Shown in pieces: positions 24,416 through 31,106 of a stretch of 51,208 bases of DNA. The notes under the pieces are model-generated. The model was not told where the DNA came from. It worked only from the letters and a program-made list of their open reading frames with translations, and ran no database searches. The position numbers and the translations under genes are program-made. Position 1 is the first letter of the stretch, and every line of letters starts with the position of its first letter. The stretch spans positions 1-51,208 of the forward strand of contig PUMQ01000006.1 in the NCBI GenBank assembly GCA_003551435.1. The letters run 5' to 3'. The DNA is from Candidatus Nealsoniibacteriota bacterium (GTDB lineage: Bacteria > Patescibacteriota > Minisyncoccia > Minisyncoccales > PWPS01).

Positions 24416-24874
24416 TTACTGCTCTTTTTTCCTTCTCTTTTCTCTTATAAACCTGTTTTCCAAAGAGGTGACCCCGTGAAAAACAAAAAGCGTGATAAGG
24501 GCGGCAGAAAGTGCTAAAAGATAAAGCTGCATTCCCACCGCCGCACCGACGGCGGCCGCAATCCAAAGCCCCGCCGCAGTGGTAAGGCCTTCTACCGCAA
24601 ATGCTCTTTTTATAATAAGCCCTCCTCCGATAAAGCCGACTCCCAGCACCACCGCCGCCAAAACACGGGAAGGATCAAAACTTAATTCTTCTCCCTTAAA
24701 GTCATAAAAAGCCCTATATCCTAAAACAATAAAAAGGGCCGCTCCCAAGGAGACCAAAGAGTGGGTTTTTATCCCCGCCGGTTTGCTTTTGTACTCTCTC
24801 TCTAACCCGATGCACGCTCCCAAAAAAGCCGCTAAAAGAAGTTGTAAAAAAGTAGTAACTATTGTCAGATCCAT
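24416..24874 (-). CDS. MgtC/SapB-family membrane protein
   Basis: A 152-aa integral membrane protein of the MgtC/SapB family. The signatures are LLLAAFLGACIGLEREYKSK and the VVLGVGFIGGGLIIKR segment, with about five hydrophobic helices. MgtC itself inhibits F-type ATP synthase and aids growth at low magnesium, but most family members are uncharacterised. The C-terminal soluble ACT-like domain of true MgtC is missing, so it is closer to the short SapB-like form. A promoter precedes it. Confidence 0.88.
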   Translation of the reverse strand: MDLTIVTTFLQLLLAAFLGACIGLEREYKSKPAGIKTHSLVSLGAALFIVLGYRAFYDFKGEELSFDPSRVLAAVVLGVGFIGGGLIIKRAFAVEGLTTAAGLWIAAAVGAAVGMQLYLLALSAALITLFVFHGVTSLENRFIREKRRKKEQ

Positions 24875-24907
24875 TTTTTGATAATCCTTTGTTTTTGTGC
24901 TTCCTTT

Positions 24908-24935
24908 ATTATAGAGTATTTTTCTTTCTTGGCAA
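24908..24935 (-). promoter_or_regulatory. Promoter of the mgtC unit
   Basis: TTGCCA at 24930-24935, a 16-nt spacer and a perfect TATAAT at 24908-24913 on the minus strand. The mgtC start is about 30 nt downstream of the predicted transcription start. Confidence 0.72.
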
Positions 24936-24942
24936 CAAAAAG

Positions 24943-25818
24943 TTATTTTTTTGGCGAGGAGATATTGAAAACTATATCTCCGTGCAGATCGGTACGTTTT
25001 ATTTTAACGCCGTGTTCTTCTAACTTTTCCAGAGTTTCCCTGTGCGGGTGACCAAAACGGTTCCCTTCTCCCGCCATGATTACCGCTACCTCCGGGAAAA
25101 CAGCTTCTAAAAATTCTTCTGACGTAGAGGTTCTCGATCCGTGGTGGCCTACCTTGAGAACATCCGAATTAAGCAAGAGAAAATCGCAATCCGCCTTTTC
25201 TTTTCTGCGGCACTCTTCTTTGTAAGAAATAATTTCCTTTTCTTGGTCGGCATAAGCATCCCCTGTAAAAAGAAAACTGTAATCTTCCCTGAAAACAAAG
25301 CGGGAAACAATAGAAACGGTATTAAGGTCGTCTACATGCTCTCCCTGAAAGTCTTCCGCCGGATATAAAATGTCAAGATAAAAGTCGTTTGCCGATATTC
25401 TCTGCCCTGCCTGCGCTTTTCGGTAACCCGTCTCTTCAATTTTTCTTGACCACTCTCTGGCTACCGCTGTCTCTCCCAAAACCCCCGTGCAGAGCACCTC
25501 TTTTACTCGGTAGCGGTCCAAAATTTCAATAAGGCCCGAAACATGGTCACTGTGGGGATGGGTCAAGATAACAAGATCAATTGTGTTGTAAAAAAAGGGC
25601 ATTTCACGCCCCAGCTTTTCCAAAACTTTGTTCCCCGGCCCCCCGTCTATCAAAATATGGTGCTTCCGGGGAGTTCTTATAAGAATCGCATCCCCTTGCC
25701 CTACGTCAAAAAAGACAACTCTCAGCTTTTCATCGCGAAGATAAAAAAGAAAACTCCACGAGAAAAAGTTGAAGATAACAAGCAGTCCCAAGAGAATCGC
25801 CACCTCCTTTACCTTCAT
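24943..25818 (-). CDS. ComEC-type metallo-beta-lactamase hydrolase, membrane-anchored
   Basis: A metallo-beta-lactamase-fold protein of the ComEC/Rec2 C-terminal type. One N-terminal membrane segment (about residues 5-27) places the enzyme outside the membrane. Zinc ligands are THPHSDH (histidines 87 and 89, aspartate 91, histidine 92), the FTGDA aspartate and the VGHHGS histidines. In ComEC this domain is thought to degrade the non-transforming DNA strand during uptake; here it is a stand-alone 291-aa protein without the channel domain. I start at the ATG at 25818; a TTG at 25842 would add 8 residues. The substrate is unproven. Confidence 0.85.
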   Translation of the reverse strand: MKVKEVAILLGLLVIFNFFSWSFLFYLRDEKLRVVFFDVGQGDAILIRTPRKHHILIDGGPGNKVLEKLGREMPFFYNTIDLVILTHPHSDHVSGLIEILDRYRVKEVLCTGVLGETAVAREWSRKIEETGYRKAQAGQRISANDFYLDILYPAEDFQGEHVDDLNTVSIVSRFVFREDYSFLFTGDAYADQEKEIISYKEECRRKEKADCDFLLLNSDVLKVGHHGSRTSTSEEFLEAVFPEVAVIMAGEGNRFGHPHRETLEKLEEHGVKIKRTDLHGDIVFNISSPKK

Positions 25819-25879
25819 AACCGAAAACCTCAAAACCACCAAGAAGTGTTCCTTGGTGGTTCTGAAAAGTTATAAAAAG

Positions 25880-26038
25880 TTAGGCCTTTCCGAGAATTCT
25901 AAACATCTTTGTTCCGCAAGAAGGGCACTGCCCTGACATTGCTCTCCTCTTCGCTCCCCCTTTTCCTTTCATTTCTACCTCTTTAGCGTCTTTCATTTCT
26001 TTTTTCGCTTTACATTTTACACAATATCCTTCCGTCAT
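25880..26038 (-). CDS. DUF5679-type zinc-ribbon microprotein
   Basis: A 52-aa protein too small for most gene callers. It begins MTEGYCVKCKAKKEMKDAKE and ends with QCPSCGTKMFRILGKA. Cysteines 6, 9, 38 and 41 make two CxxC knuckles of a zinc ribbon separated by a basic segment. The arrangement and wording match the DUF5679 family, seen widely in Patescibacteria and some other phyla; its function is unknown, and nucleic-acid binding is only a guess. A promoter lies at 26153-26181, with a leader of about 105 nt that contains array R6 and small hairpins. Confidence 0.88.
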   Translation of the reverse strand: MTEGYCVKCKAKKEMKDAKEVEMKGKGGAKRRAMSGQCPSCGTKMFRILGKA

Positions 26039-26098
26039 AATACTTTAGGCCTATAACTTGTGGTTGCCGAGCCACTTTCTGGCCGAGCTATAAACCCA

Positions 26099-26126
26099 CC
26101 CGTTATTAGCCGTTTGTTACTTGTTA
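26099..26126. repeat. Degenerate heptamer array R6 (TAACAAA-like)
   Basis: On the minus strand the units TAACAAG, TAACAAA, CGGCTAA and TAACGGG follow one another in the DUF5679 leader. Together with a GGCCTATAACTT sequence at 26048-26059 it has the same arrangement as the rpsL-rpsG gap (array R2). Confidence 0.65.
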
Positions 26127-26152
26127 TTTTCTACGACCTTTATTTCTCCTTC

Positions 26153-26181
26153 ATTATACCGAAAAAAAGCGGATAAAACAA
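26153..26181 (-). promoter_or_regulatory. Promoter of the DUF5679 gene
   Basis: TTGTTT at 26176-26181 and a perfect TATAAT at 26153-26158 with a 17-nt spacer on the minus strand. The same -35, spacing and -10 occur at the TraG-like promoter. Confidence 0.72.
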
Positions 26182-26193
26182 GCCCAAGGGCTT
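26175..26193 (-). terminator. Possible terminator after thiI
   Basis: Minus-strand stem AAGCC/GGCTT with a CTTG loop followed by GTTTT, 12 nt after the thiI stop. It overlaps the -35 box of the next promoter. The stem is short, so the call is tentative. Confidence 0.45.
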
Positions 26194-26204
26194 AAAAAAA
26201 GCTT

Positions 26205-27338
26205 TTAGACAATTTTTCTTTCCGTTTCTTTAATCGCTTCTTCTACCAAGTGTTCTTTTTTGATCTTTTCTTCTTCTCTTTCTGCCTGCAAAATGCTTCC
26301 TCCCGTTTCCGGACTTGCGGGGACAAACCTTATACAACAATCTTCCTCGGGAAGAATGGAAATTTCATACGTCTTCAAGTCTTTCGCCTCCTTTATTATC
26401 TCTTCCTTATCATACCCGATAAGGGGCCTGAAGACCGGTACTCCCGCCGTGTTTTCGGTGACAGCCATGTTTTTTGCTGTTTGTGAAGCAACCTGCCCCA
26501 AACTTTCTCCCGTTATAATCGCTTCTGCCTTTTCCTTTTTTGCAATCTCCGAAGCAATTCTTACCATAAAGCGCCTGTACAGGAGAACTCTTGTTTTTTC
26601 TTGCGTGCTTAGAACTATTTCTTTCTGTATCCGGTTAAAAGGAACAAGGTAAAGCACTGTTTTTCCTTGAAAAGAAGAAAGGATTTTCGCTATTCTTTTT
26701 ACTTTTTCAATAGACTGTTTGGAAGTTGCCGGATAGGCGTGGAAGTGGACAAAGATGTTTTTTACCCCTCTTTTTATCATACGGAAAGAAGCAACCGGAG
26801 AATCAATCCCTCCGGAAAGAAGAGAAACCGCTTTCCCGCCCGTACCAACAGGAAGGCCTCCAATCCCTTTTATTTTTTCAAAATAAACAAAAGCTCTTTC
26901 CTTTGCAATCTCTATAAAAAAAGTAATCTCCGGCAGGGAAAGATCAACCTTTTTCCCCGTTTTTTTCCGTATCGCTTCCCCCAAATCGGCGGCTACCTCG
27001 TTGGAGGCAGGAGAAAAGGACTTATCCCCCCTTTTTACTGTAACCCGAAAAGTATTGAATTTTTTCTTCTTAGCAAGAGAAACAACTTTTCTTCTTATCT
27101 CCTCTAAAGAAGGGAGAACTGCCTCGGCGGAGAAAAAATAGGCTATTCCGGGTATTTTTTCTATCTTCTCCTGAGCAGCTTTCCCTGTTTTAGAAACAAC
27201 AATCATCCCTCGGGGAGACGATACTTCCGCCCCGGGAAGAGTTTCCTTGATATTGGCAACGAGCTGCTCTTCAAAAAAACGACGGTTTTTCCCCTTAAGC
27301 CCCACTTCTCCGTAATGGCAAACCAAGTATTTTTTCAT
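26205..27338 (-). CDS. thiI: tRNA 4-thiouridine synthase ThiI (no rhodanese domain)
   Basis: ThiI adenylates U8 of tRNA and exchanges it for sulfur to give s4U; in some bacteria it also feeds thiazole synthesis. Residues 1-165 are the ferredoxin-like and THUMP RNA-binding domains. The PP-loop SGGIDSP is at 175-181, and GESLGQVASQTAKNM is a family hallmark. Cysteines 334 and 335 lie where the conserved cysteine is found. The protein stops at 377 aa, so the C-terminal rhodanese domain of the E. coli enzyme is absent, as in many Firmicutes and archaea; sulfur would come directly from IscS. Its ATG overlaps the DUF1858 stop by 4 nt. Confidence 0.93.
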   Translation of the reverse strand: MKKYLVCHYGEVGLKGKNRRFFEEQLVANIKETLPGAEVSSPRGMIVVSKTGKAAQEKIEKIPGIAYFFSAEAVLPSLEEIRRKVVSLAKKKKFNTFRVTVKRGDKSFSPASNEVAADLGEAIRKKTGKKVDLSLPEITFFIEIAKERAFVYFEKIKGIGGLPVGTGGKAVSLLSGGIDSPVASFRMIKRGVKNIFVHFHAYPATSKQSIEKVKRIAKILSSFQGKTVLYLVPFNRIQKEIVLSTQEKTRVLLYRRFMVRIASEIAKKEKAEAIITGESLGQVASQTAKNMAVTENTAGVPVFRPLIGYDKEEIIKEAKDLKTYEISILPEEDCCIRFVPASPETGGSILQAEREEEKIKKEHLVEEAIKETERKIV

Positions 27339-27535
27339 TTCCTTCTCTTATTTAAATCCGTGATAATTTTTTCTTTATCAAGGCCGTACATATCGGCAAC
27401 CTCCCCTATTTTAAGAAATTCTATCTCCACGGAAGCCATAGGGCAAGACAAACAAGGAACCCCGTGTTTTTCAAGCACTTTTCTTCCGTGTTCATTTTCC
27501 AGTATCTCTTTTAATGTTGTTTTTTCGTTAAACAC
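27335..27535 (-). CDS. DUF1858-family small protein
   Basis: A 66-aa helical protein with the DUF1858 pattern: TTLKEILENEHGRKVLEKHG followed by a CxxC (cysteines 28 and 31, CLSC) and a second helix-turn-helix-like half. DUF1858 proteins are often found near iron-sulfur or hybrid-cluster genes. It lies between mnmA and thiI and overlaps thiI by 4 nt. This suggests a role in handling sulfur or redox for tRNA thiolation, but this is inference. Confidence 0.88.
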   Translation of the reverse strand: MFNEKTTLKEILENEHGRKVLEKHGVPCLSCPMASVEIEFLKIGEVADMYGLDKEKIITDLNKRRK

Positions 27536-27556
27536 GGTGTAAAAATTTTTAATTTT

Positions 27557-28624
27557 TTATTTTATTATTCCTCCCCCAACAAGTTCTTCTCCTTTATAAA
27601 AAACTGCCGACTGACCGGGCGTAATTGCCCGCTGAGGGGAAGAAAAAATAATTTTCCCCTTTTCTACTACTGCCGTTCGCGCCTTACTTTTGTACCTGAT
27701 TTGCACTTTTGCCTTGAAGGGAAAAGATACCTTCCTCAAAAAATTCCCTTTACCGTAAAATACCTCCTTGGAGAAAAGGTCTTTTTCGTTTTTCGTTACC
27801 ACTAAAATATTTTCTTTTATATTTTTTCTTAATACGTAATAAGGGCCGTGAGAAAGGCCTATTTTTTTTCTCTGCCCTTGCGTGTAATAAAAAAGTCCTT
27901 CGTGGTTTCCTATTACATTCCCTTTTGTATCGACAATTTTCCCCGGAGAAGAAGAAATATTTTTTCCTAAAAAATCAAAAACGTTTTTTTCTATAAAACA
28001 AACCTCCTGGGACTCTTTCTCTTTAGCAGTCGGAAGACTATACTTTTCCGCCATTTTTCGCACTTCTTCTTTTTTAAAATCTCCCAGAGGAAAAATTATT
28101 TTAGGCAGCCACTCTTTTTTAAGATTCCAAAGAAAATACGACTGATCTTTTTCTCTGTCTTTCCCTCTGTAAATAACTCTCTCATCGGATGCTCGCAAGC
28201 TCTCTTTCGGAAGAACGTTTCGGATTTCCCGGCAAAGCCGGACATAGTGTCCAGTAGCGACATAGTCGGCTTCCAGAGTATTAAGCTTTTCCATTAAAAA
28301 ATTAAACTTTACTTCTCTGTTACAGACAACGCACGGATTAGGAGTAATGCCTTTTTTGTAGCTTTCTGTAAAGTAGTTGACCACTTTCTCTTTAAACTCA
28401 TCTTTTAGGTCAAGTATTTCAAAAGGAACGTCCAGCTCAGAGCAGACCTTTTGCGCCCTTTCTTGTGCTTGAGATTTACCGCTCCCGCCTTTTTCTTTCC
28501 AAAGATTCATAAAAACCCCTACCGGAGAAAATCCCTTTTCTTTAAGTAAAAAAAGAGCTACCGAGGAATCCACTCCCCCGGAAATTCCTACCACAACCTT
28601 TCTATTTTCTTTTTTCGTAGTCAT
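27557..28624 (-). CDS. mnmA: tRNA-specific 2-thiouridylase MnmA
   Basis: MnmA places sulfur at C2 of the wobble uridine in tRNA-Lys, -Glu and -Gln. The ATP pyrophosphatase loop SGGVDSS is at residues 15-21. The catalytic cysteines appear as NPCVVCN (cysteine 98) and ESQEVCF (cysteine 209), and GHYVRL and the C-terminal beta-barrel (YYVLRKN to ITPGQSAVFY) complete the enzyme. The 355-aa length is typical. It overlaps iscU by 23 nt. In E. coli sulfur reaches MnmA through the Tus relay; those genes are not visible here, so IscS/IscU or DUF1858 may substitute. Confidence 0.95.
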   Translation of the reverse strand: MTTKKENRKVVVGISGGVDSSVALFLLKEKGFSPVGVFMNLWKEKGGSGKSQAQERAQKVCSELDVPFEILDLKDEFKEKVVNYFTESYKKGITPNPCVVCNREVKFNFLMEKLNTLEADYVATGHYVRLCREIRNVLPKESLRASDERVIYRGKDREKDQSYFLWNLKKEWLPKIIFPLGDFKKEEVRKMAEKYSLPTAKEKESQEVCFIEKNVFDFLGKNISSSPGKIVDTKGNVIGNHEGLFYYTQGQRKKIGLSHGPYYVLRKNIKENILVVTKNEKDLFSKEVFYGKGNFLRKVSFPFKAKVQIRYKSKARTAVVEKGKIIFSSPQRAITPGQSAVFYKGEELVGGGIIK

Positions 28625-28976
28625 TCACCGCTTTTTTAAGCCCCTCAATGGCCAGAGAAGAGCAGTGCACTTTGACCGCCGGAAGTTTTTTAAGCTCTTT
28701 TACCATCTCTTCTTCGGTTATGGAAAGCGCCTCTTTGGGTGTTTTTCCGATAATCATTTCACAAATCACATCGGAAGTGGCAATCGCCGCCGCACACCCC
28801 AGCGTTCGAAAAGAAGCATCAATAATTTTTCCTTCTTTTACTTTAATAAAAACCTCCATCTGGTCTCCACACCGGGGGTTCCCCGCCTTTCCTATACCGC
28901 TGGCATCTTTCATCTCCCCGAAATGTTTTGGGTTTAAAAATCTGTCTATTACTTCTTTTGTGTAGTAGTTTTTCAT
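28602..28976 (-). CDS. iscU: IscU/NifU-like iron-sulfur scaffold
   Basis: IscU assembles Fe-S clusters from IscS-derived sulfur and transfers them to target proteins. The three ligand cysteines 36 (NPRCGDQM), 61 (TLGCAAAIATSD) and 105 (VHCSSLAIEGL) are present, with aspartate 38 of GDQ. I start at the ATG at 28976 (124 aa), giving the canonical YYTKEVIDRFLNPKHFG start; it overlaps the iscS stop by 4 nt. A longer in-frame extension back to 29153 lies wholly inside iscS and is not real. Confidence 0.95.
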   Translation of the reverse strand: MKNYYTKEVIDRFLNPKHFGEMKDASGIGKAGNPRCGDQMEVFIKVKEGKIIDASFRTLGCAAAIATSDVICEMIIGKTPKEALSITEEEMVKELKKLPAVKVHCSSLAIEGLKKAVNDYEKRK

Positions 28977-30118
28977 TTTCCTGATATTTTTCTTAACCTT
29001 TCCACTATCGGAGGAAGTTTTTCCAGAAAATAATCCACCTCTTCTTCTGTTGTGTATCTCCCCAGGGTAATACGCAAAGACCCGTGTGCTCTCTCTCGGG
29101 AAAGGCCGATAGAAAGGAGGACGTGTGACGGAGAAAGAGAGTTTGACGCGCAAGCAGAGCCGGTGGAAACGGCTATTTTTTCGTTATCAAGAGCCATCAT
29201 CAAACTTTCTCCCTCAGCTCCTTCAACGGTAATATTTACGTTATTGGGAAGCCTTCTTTCCCTTTCCCCGTTAAGTTTTGTCTCGGGAATTTCTTTTAAA
29301 ACAAAATCAATAATTCTGTCACGTAACTTTTTTGTTTCTTCCGAATCATTTTTCTTAATCTCTTCTAAGGCAAATCCGAGCCCAGCGAAAGCGAAAACAT
29401 TTTCCGTTCCCGGGTAAAAGCCTTTTTCCTGAGAGGCCCCGAAAAGAATAGGCGACATGGGGGTTTTTTCTCTCACATAGAGCGCGGCCGCCCCTTTCGG
29501 TCCGTATATTTTGTGTCCGCTCATCGTGAGAAGATCTACTTTCAATTTATCAACCTTGCACGGCAAGTAATTTACCGCTTGAACAGCGTCGGTATGAAAG
29601 ATAATTTTATTTCTCCTTTTCTCGTTTTCCTTTTCAATTATTTTCCCGATTTTGCCTATGGGCTGGATTGTCCCTATCTCACTATTGGCATAGCCGATAG
29701 AAACAAGCACCGTGTTTTCTTTTATCGCTTTTTTTACATCCTCTTCTTTTATTACCCCCTCTTTATAAACAGGGAGATAAGTTACCTCCGCCGAAGAGTT
29801 TTTTAACGGCTCAATCACTGCCTTGTGTTCAATAGCGGAAGTCACTACGTGCGGTTTTTCTTTTTTTTGGAGAGCTCCCTGAATCGCTACGTTATTTGCT
29901 ACCGTAGCCGAGGGCATAAAAATAATTTCCCTTTCTTTTGCTCCAAAAAACCTAGCTACACTCTCTCTTGCTCTGTCTAAAGCAAAAACAGCCTCCTGCC
30001 CAAAGGCATGCAAAGAAGAAGGGTTTCCAAACTTCTCCTCTAAAAAGGGAGTAATTTTTTCTGCAACCCCTTTGTCAACCGGCGTAGTTGCCGCATAATC
30101 AAAATATATTTTTTCCAT
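28973..30118 (-). CDS. iscS: Cysteine desulfurase
   Basis: A PLP enzyme that takes sulfur from cysteine and passes it on as persulfide to Fe-S assembly and tRNA thiolation. The PLP lysine is in SGHKIYGPKG (about residue 203) and the active cysteine in the loop STGSACASNSLSPSHV (about residue 323). The start is the ATG at 30118 (381 aa; MEKIYFDYAATTPVDKG). An in-frame extension upstream runs back through the tRNA-Leu gene and is spurious. It heads the protein-coding part of the sulfur operon. Confidence 0.95.
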   Translation of the reverse strand: MEKIYFDYAATTPVDKGVAEKITPFLEEKFGNPSSLHAFGQEAVFALDRARESVARFFGAKEREIIFMPSATVANNVAIQGALQKKEKPHVVTSAIEHKAVIEPLKNSSAEVTYLPVYKEGVIKEEDVKKAIKENTVLVSIGYANSEIGTIQPIGKIGKIIEKENEKRRNKIIFHTDAVQAVNYLPCKVDKLKVDLLTMSGHKIYGPKGAAALYVREKTPMSPILFGASQEKGFYPGTENVFAFAGLGFALEEIKKNDSEETKKLRDRIIDFVLKEIPETKLNGERERRLPNNVNITVEGAEGESLMMALDNEKIAVSTGSACASNSLSPSHVLLSIGLSRERAHGSLRITLGRYTTEEEVDYFLEKLPPIVERLRKISGK

Positions 30119-30166
30119 ATTTTTTACTCTCTCATATCCATCTCCGGGACAGACATGGAAAAACAG

Positions 30167-30250
30167 TGCCGGGGGCGGGGCTCGAACCCGCAAGGACTTG
30201 CGTCCACAGCATTTTGAGTGCTGCGTGTTTTCCAATTTCACCACCCCGGC
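30167..30250 (-). tRNA. tRNA-Leu (anticodon CAA)
   Basis: An 84-nt class II tRNA on the minus strand: acceptor GCCGGGG/CCCCGGC, discriminator A, D arm GTG/CAC with the typical AAATTGG loop, anticodon stem CAGCA/TGCTG with loop CTCAAAA (CAA at 30214-30216), a long variable arm GGAC-GCAA-GTCC, and T-arm GCGGG-TTCGAGC-CCCGC. It reads UUG codons. CCA is not encoded. It starts about 7 nt after the predicted transcription start and is followed 48 nt later by iscS, so it is the first gene of the sulfur operon. Confidence 0.96.
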
Positions 30251-30263
30251 TTTAAGCCTCAAT

Positions 30264-30292
30264 ATTCTACCTAAAATTCCTTCTCTTGTAAA
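30264..30292 (-). promoter_or_regulatory. Promoter of tRNA-Leu-iscS-iscU-mnmA-thiI operon
   Basis: TTTACA at 30287-30292 and TAGAAT at 30264-30269 with a 17-nt spacer on the minus strand. The predicted start is near 30257, immediately upstream of the mature tRNA end. Confidence 0.75.
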
Positions 30293-30314
30293 TCTTCACT
30301 GCCGGTAGAAGTAT

Positions 30315-30343
30315 GTTAAAAGCCCGGCAATAAAGCACCGGGC
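30315..30343 (-). terminator. Terminator after the small-protein operon
   Basis: Minus-strand stem GCCCGG/CCGGGC with a 10-nt loop followed by TTTTAAC. It lies 30 nt past the stop of the 66-aa gene and just upstream of the tRNA-Leu promoter. Confidence 0.7.
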
Positions 30344-30372
30344 CTTTGGGTATTAGTACAACAAATTCTTGC

Positions 30373-30573
30373 TTACTCGTACTGGTTATAGAAATGCGTA
30401 TCCGGGAGACTTCTCGGCATATCTTGCAGCTCTTGCAGTTCCATTTTTACTTTTTCAAGGCGATTCCTGCATCCTCTTATCTCGTATTCATCGCCGTTTT
30501 CTTCTGCTTTTTCAAGCTTTTTTTGGCACAGTAACAGCTTTTCCTGGACGGAGCCTACGTCGTCATTCCTCAT
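30373..30573 (-). CDS. Small coiled-coil protein, unknown function
   Basis: A 66-aa soluble, helical protein with two cysteines (LLLCQKKLEKAEENGDEYEI and GCRNRLEKVKMELQEL). No family is recognised. I start at the ATG at 30573 because an AAGGGGTG Shine-Dalgarno-like sequence lies 6-7 nt upstream; an ATG at 30609 (78 aa) overlaps the upstream stop by 8 nt and has no such site. It is the last gene of the small-protein operon and ends before a terminator. Confidence 0.6.
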   Translation of the reverse strand: MRNDDVGSVQEKLLLCQKKLEKAEENGDEYEIRGCRNRLEKVKMELQELQDMPRSLPDTHFYNQYE

Positions 30574-30601
30574 CCTTTCACCCCTTTCGCAAGTTTTGGT
30601 A

Positions 30602-30808
30602 TCAAGCATCCGGAAAAAATTCGGGAAAACTTTCCTTTAATTTTCTTTCTTGTGACTTGAGTTTTTCTAAATCTATCTCTATGCTTTGCAACAAGTACTC
30701 TTCGCCTGCATTTTTTACTTCTTTATTTTTTAAAGATTTTTTCTTCTTTGCCAACTCCTCTATCTTTTTGCGAGTGCAGGCAATATCTTCTTTGATTACT
30801 TCGTCCAT
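30602..30808 (-). CDS. Small coiled-coil protein, unknown function
   Basis: A 68-aa lysine/glutamate-rich helical protein (KKIEELAKKKKSLKNKEVKN then SIEIDLEKLKSQERKLKESF). It resembles the following 66-aa protein only in being a short helical hairpin; no family is recognised. A GGGAG Shine-Dalgarno lies 9 nt upstream of the ATG. It follows the possible 40-aa ORF after 3 nt. Confidence 0.6.
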   Translation of the reverse strand: MDEVIKEDIACTRKKIEELAKKKKSLKNKEVKNAGEEYLLQSIEIDLEKLKSQERKLKESFPEFFPDA

Positions 30809-30811
30809 TTT

Positions 30812-30934
30812 TTATCTCTCCCTTGTTGTACTTTTATAAAAAGAACTAGCTCCTTTTCTTGGTCCCGGAGGAAAAGCGAAAATTACCGAAAGCGCTTTGA
30901 AAGGGTATCGCGCCTTTAAAAAGGTAACGCCCAC
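30812..30934 (-). CDS. Possible 40-aa microprotein with GTG start
   Basis: An ORF of 41 codons with a GTG start preceded by a GGAG Shine-Dalgarno 6-7 nt away, and a UAA stop 3 nt before the next ATG. The product would be basic and have a hydrophobic core (FKALSVIFAFPPGPRKG). The good ribosome site and tight spacing argue for translation; the odd composition and alternative start argue against. It could instead be a translational-coupling leader or chance. Confidence 0.35.
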   Translation of the reverse strand: MGVTFLKARYPFKALSVIFAFPPGPRKGASSFYKSTTRER

Positions 30935-30973
30935 TTTTCTCTCCAGGCCCGAAGAAAAATCCTCGGGTCTGAA

Positions 30974-31001
30974 GAAAAAAATCCCTTTTTTGAGAAAGGG
31001 A
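30974..31001 (-). terminator. Terminator within the leader (attenuator candidate)
   Basis: Minus-strand stem TCCCTTT/AAAGGGA with a short CTCAAA loop followed by TTTTTTT. Its 5' arm overlaps a competing stem GGGAGGTT/AACCTCCC (about 31003-31030), so the two cannot form together. Most transcripts from the upstream promoter would stop here unless the alternative stem forms. Confidence 0.75.
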
Positions 31002-31035
31002 GGTTATGTTAAAGGTAAAAAGCAAACCTCCCTCC

Positions 31036-31092
31036 CTAAGAAGGGACGAGAATAAGAAGCGCTGCTTTTTTAAAAATTTTTCTCATAATCAT
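31036..31092 (-). CDS. Possible leader peptide (16-18 codons)
   Basis: A short ORF starting at ATG 31092 or, with a better placed GGA, ATG 31086. It reads MIMRKIFKKAALLILVPS and stops in a small hairpin TCCCT-TCTT-AGGGA. The consecutive Leu-Leu-Ile-Leu-Val codons are what a branched-chain-sensing attenuator would show, but the downstream genes are not amino-acid genes. It could equally be the remnant of a signal peptide. Confidence 0.35.
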   Translation of the reverse strand: MIMRKIFKKAALLILVPS

Positions 31093-31106
31093 TCCGCGAT
31101 TGTCGT

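Noticed and set aside
28977-29153. In-frame N-terminal extension of iscU to 29153
   Set aside because: It lies entirely inside iscS, and the conserved IscU start is at 28976 with a normal ATGA overlap.
30119-30262. In-frame N-terminal extension of iscS to 30262
   Set aside because: The extension is a translation of the tRNA-Leu gene; the conserved desulfurase N-terminus starts at 30118.
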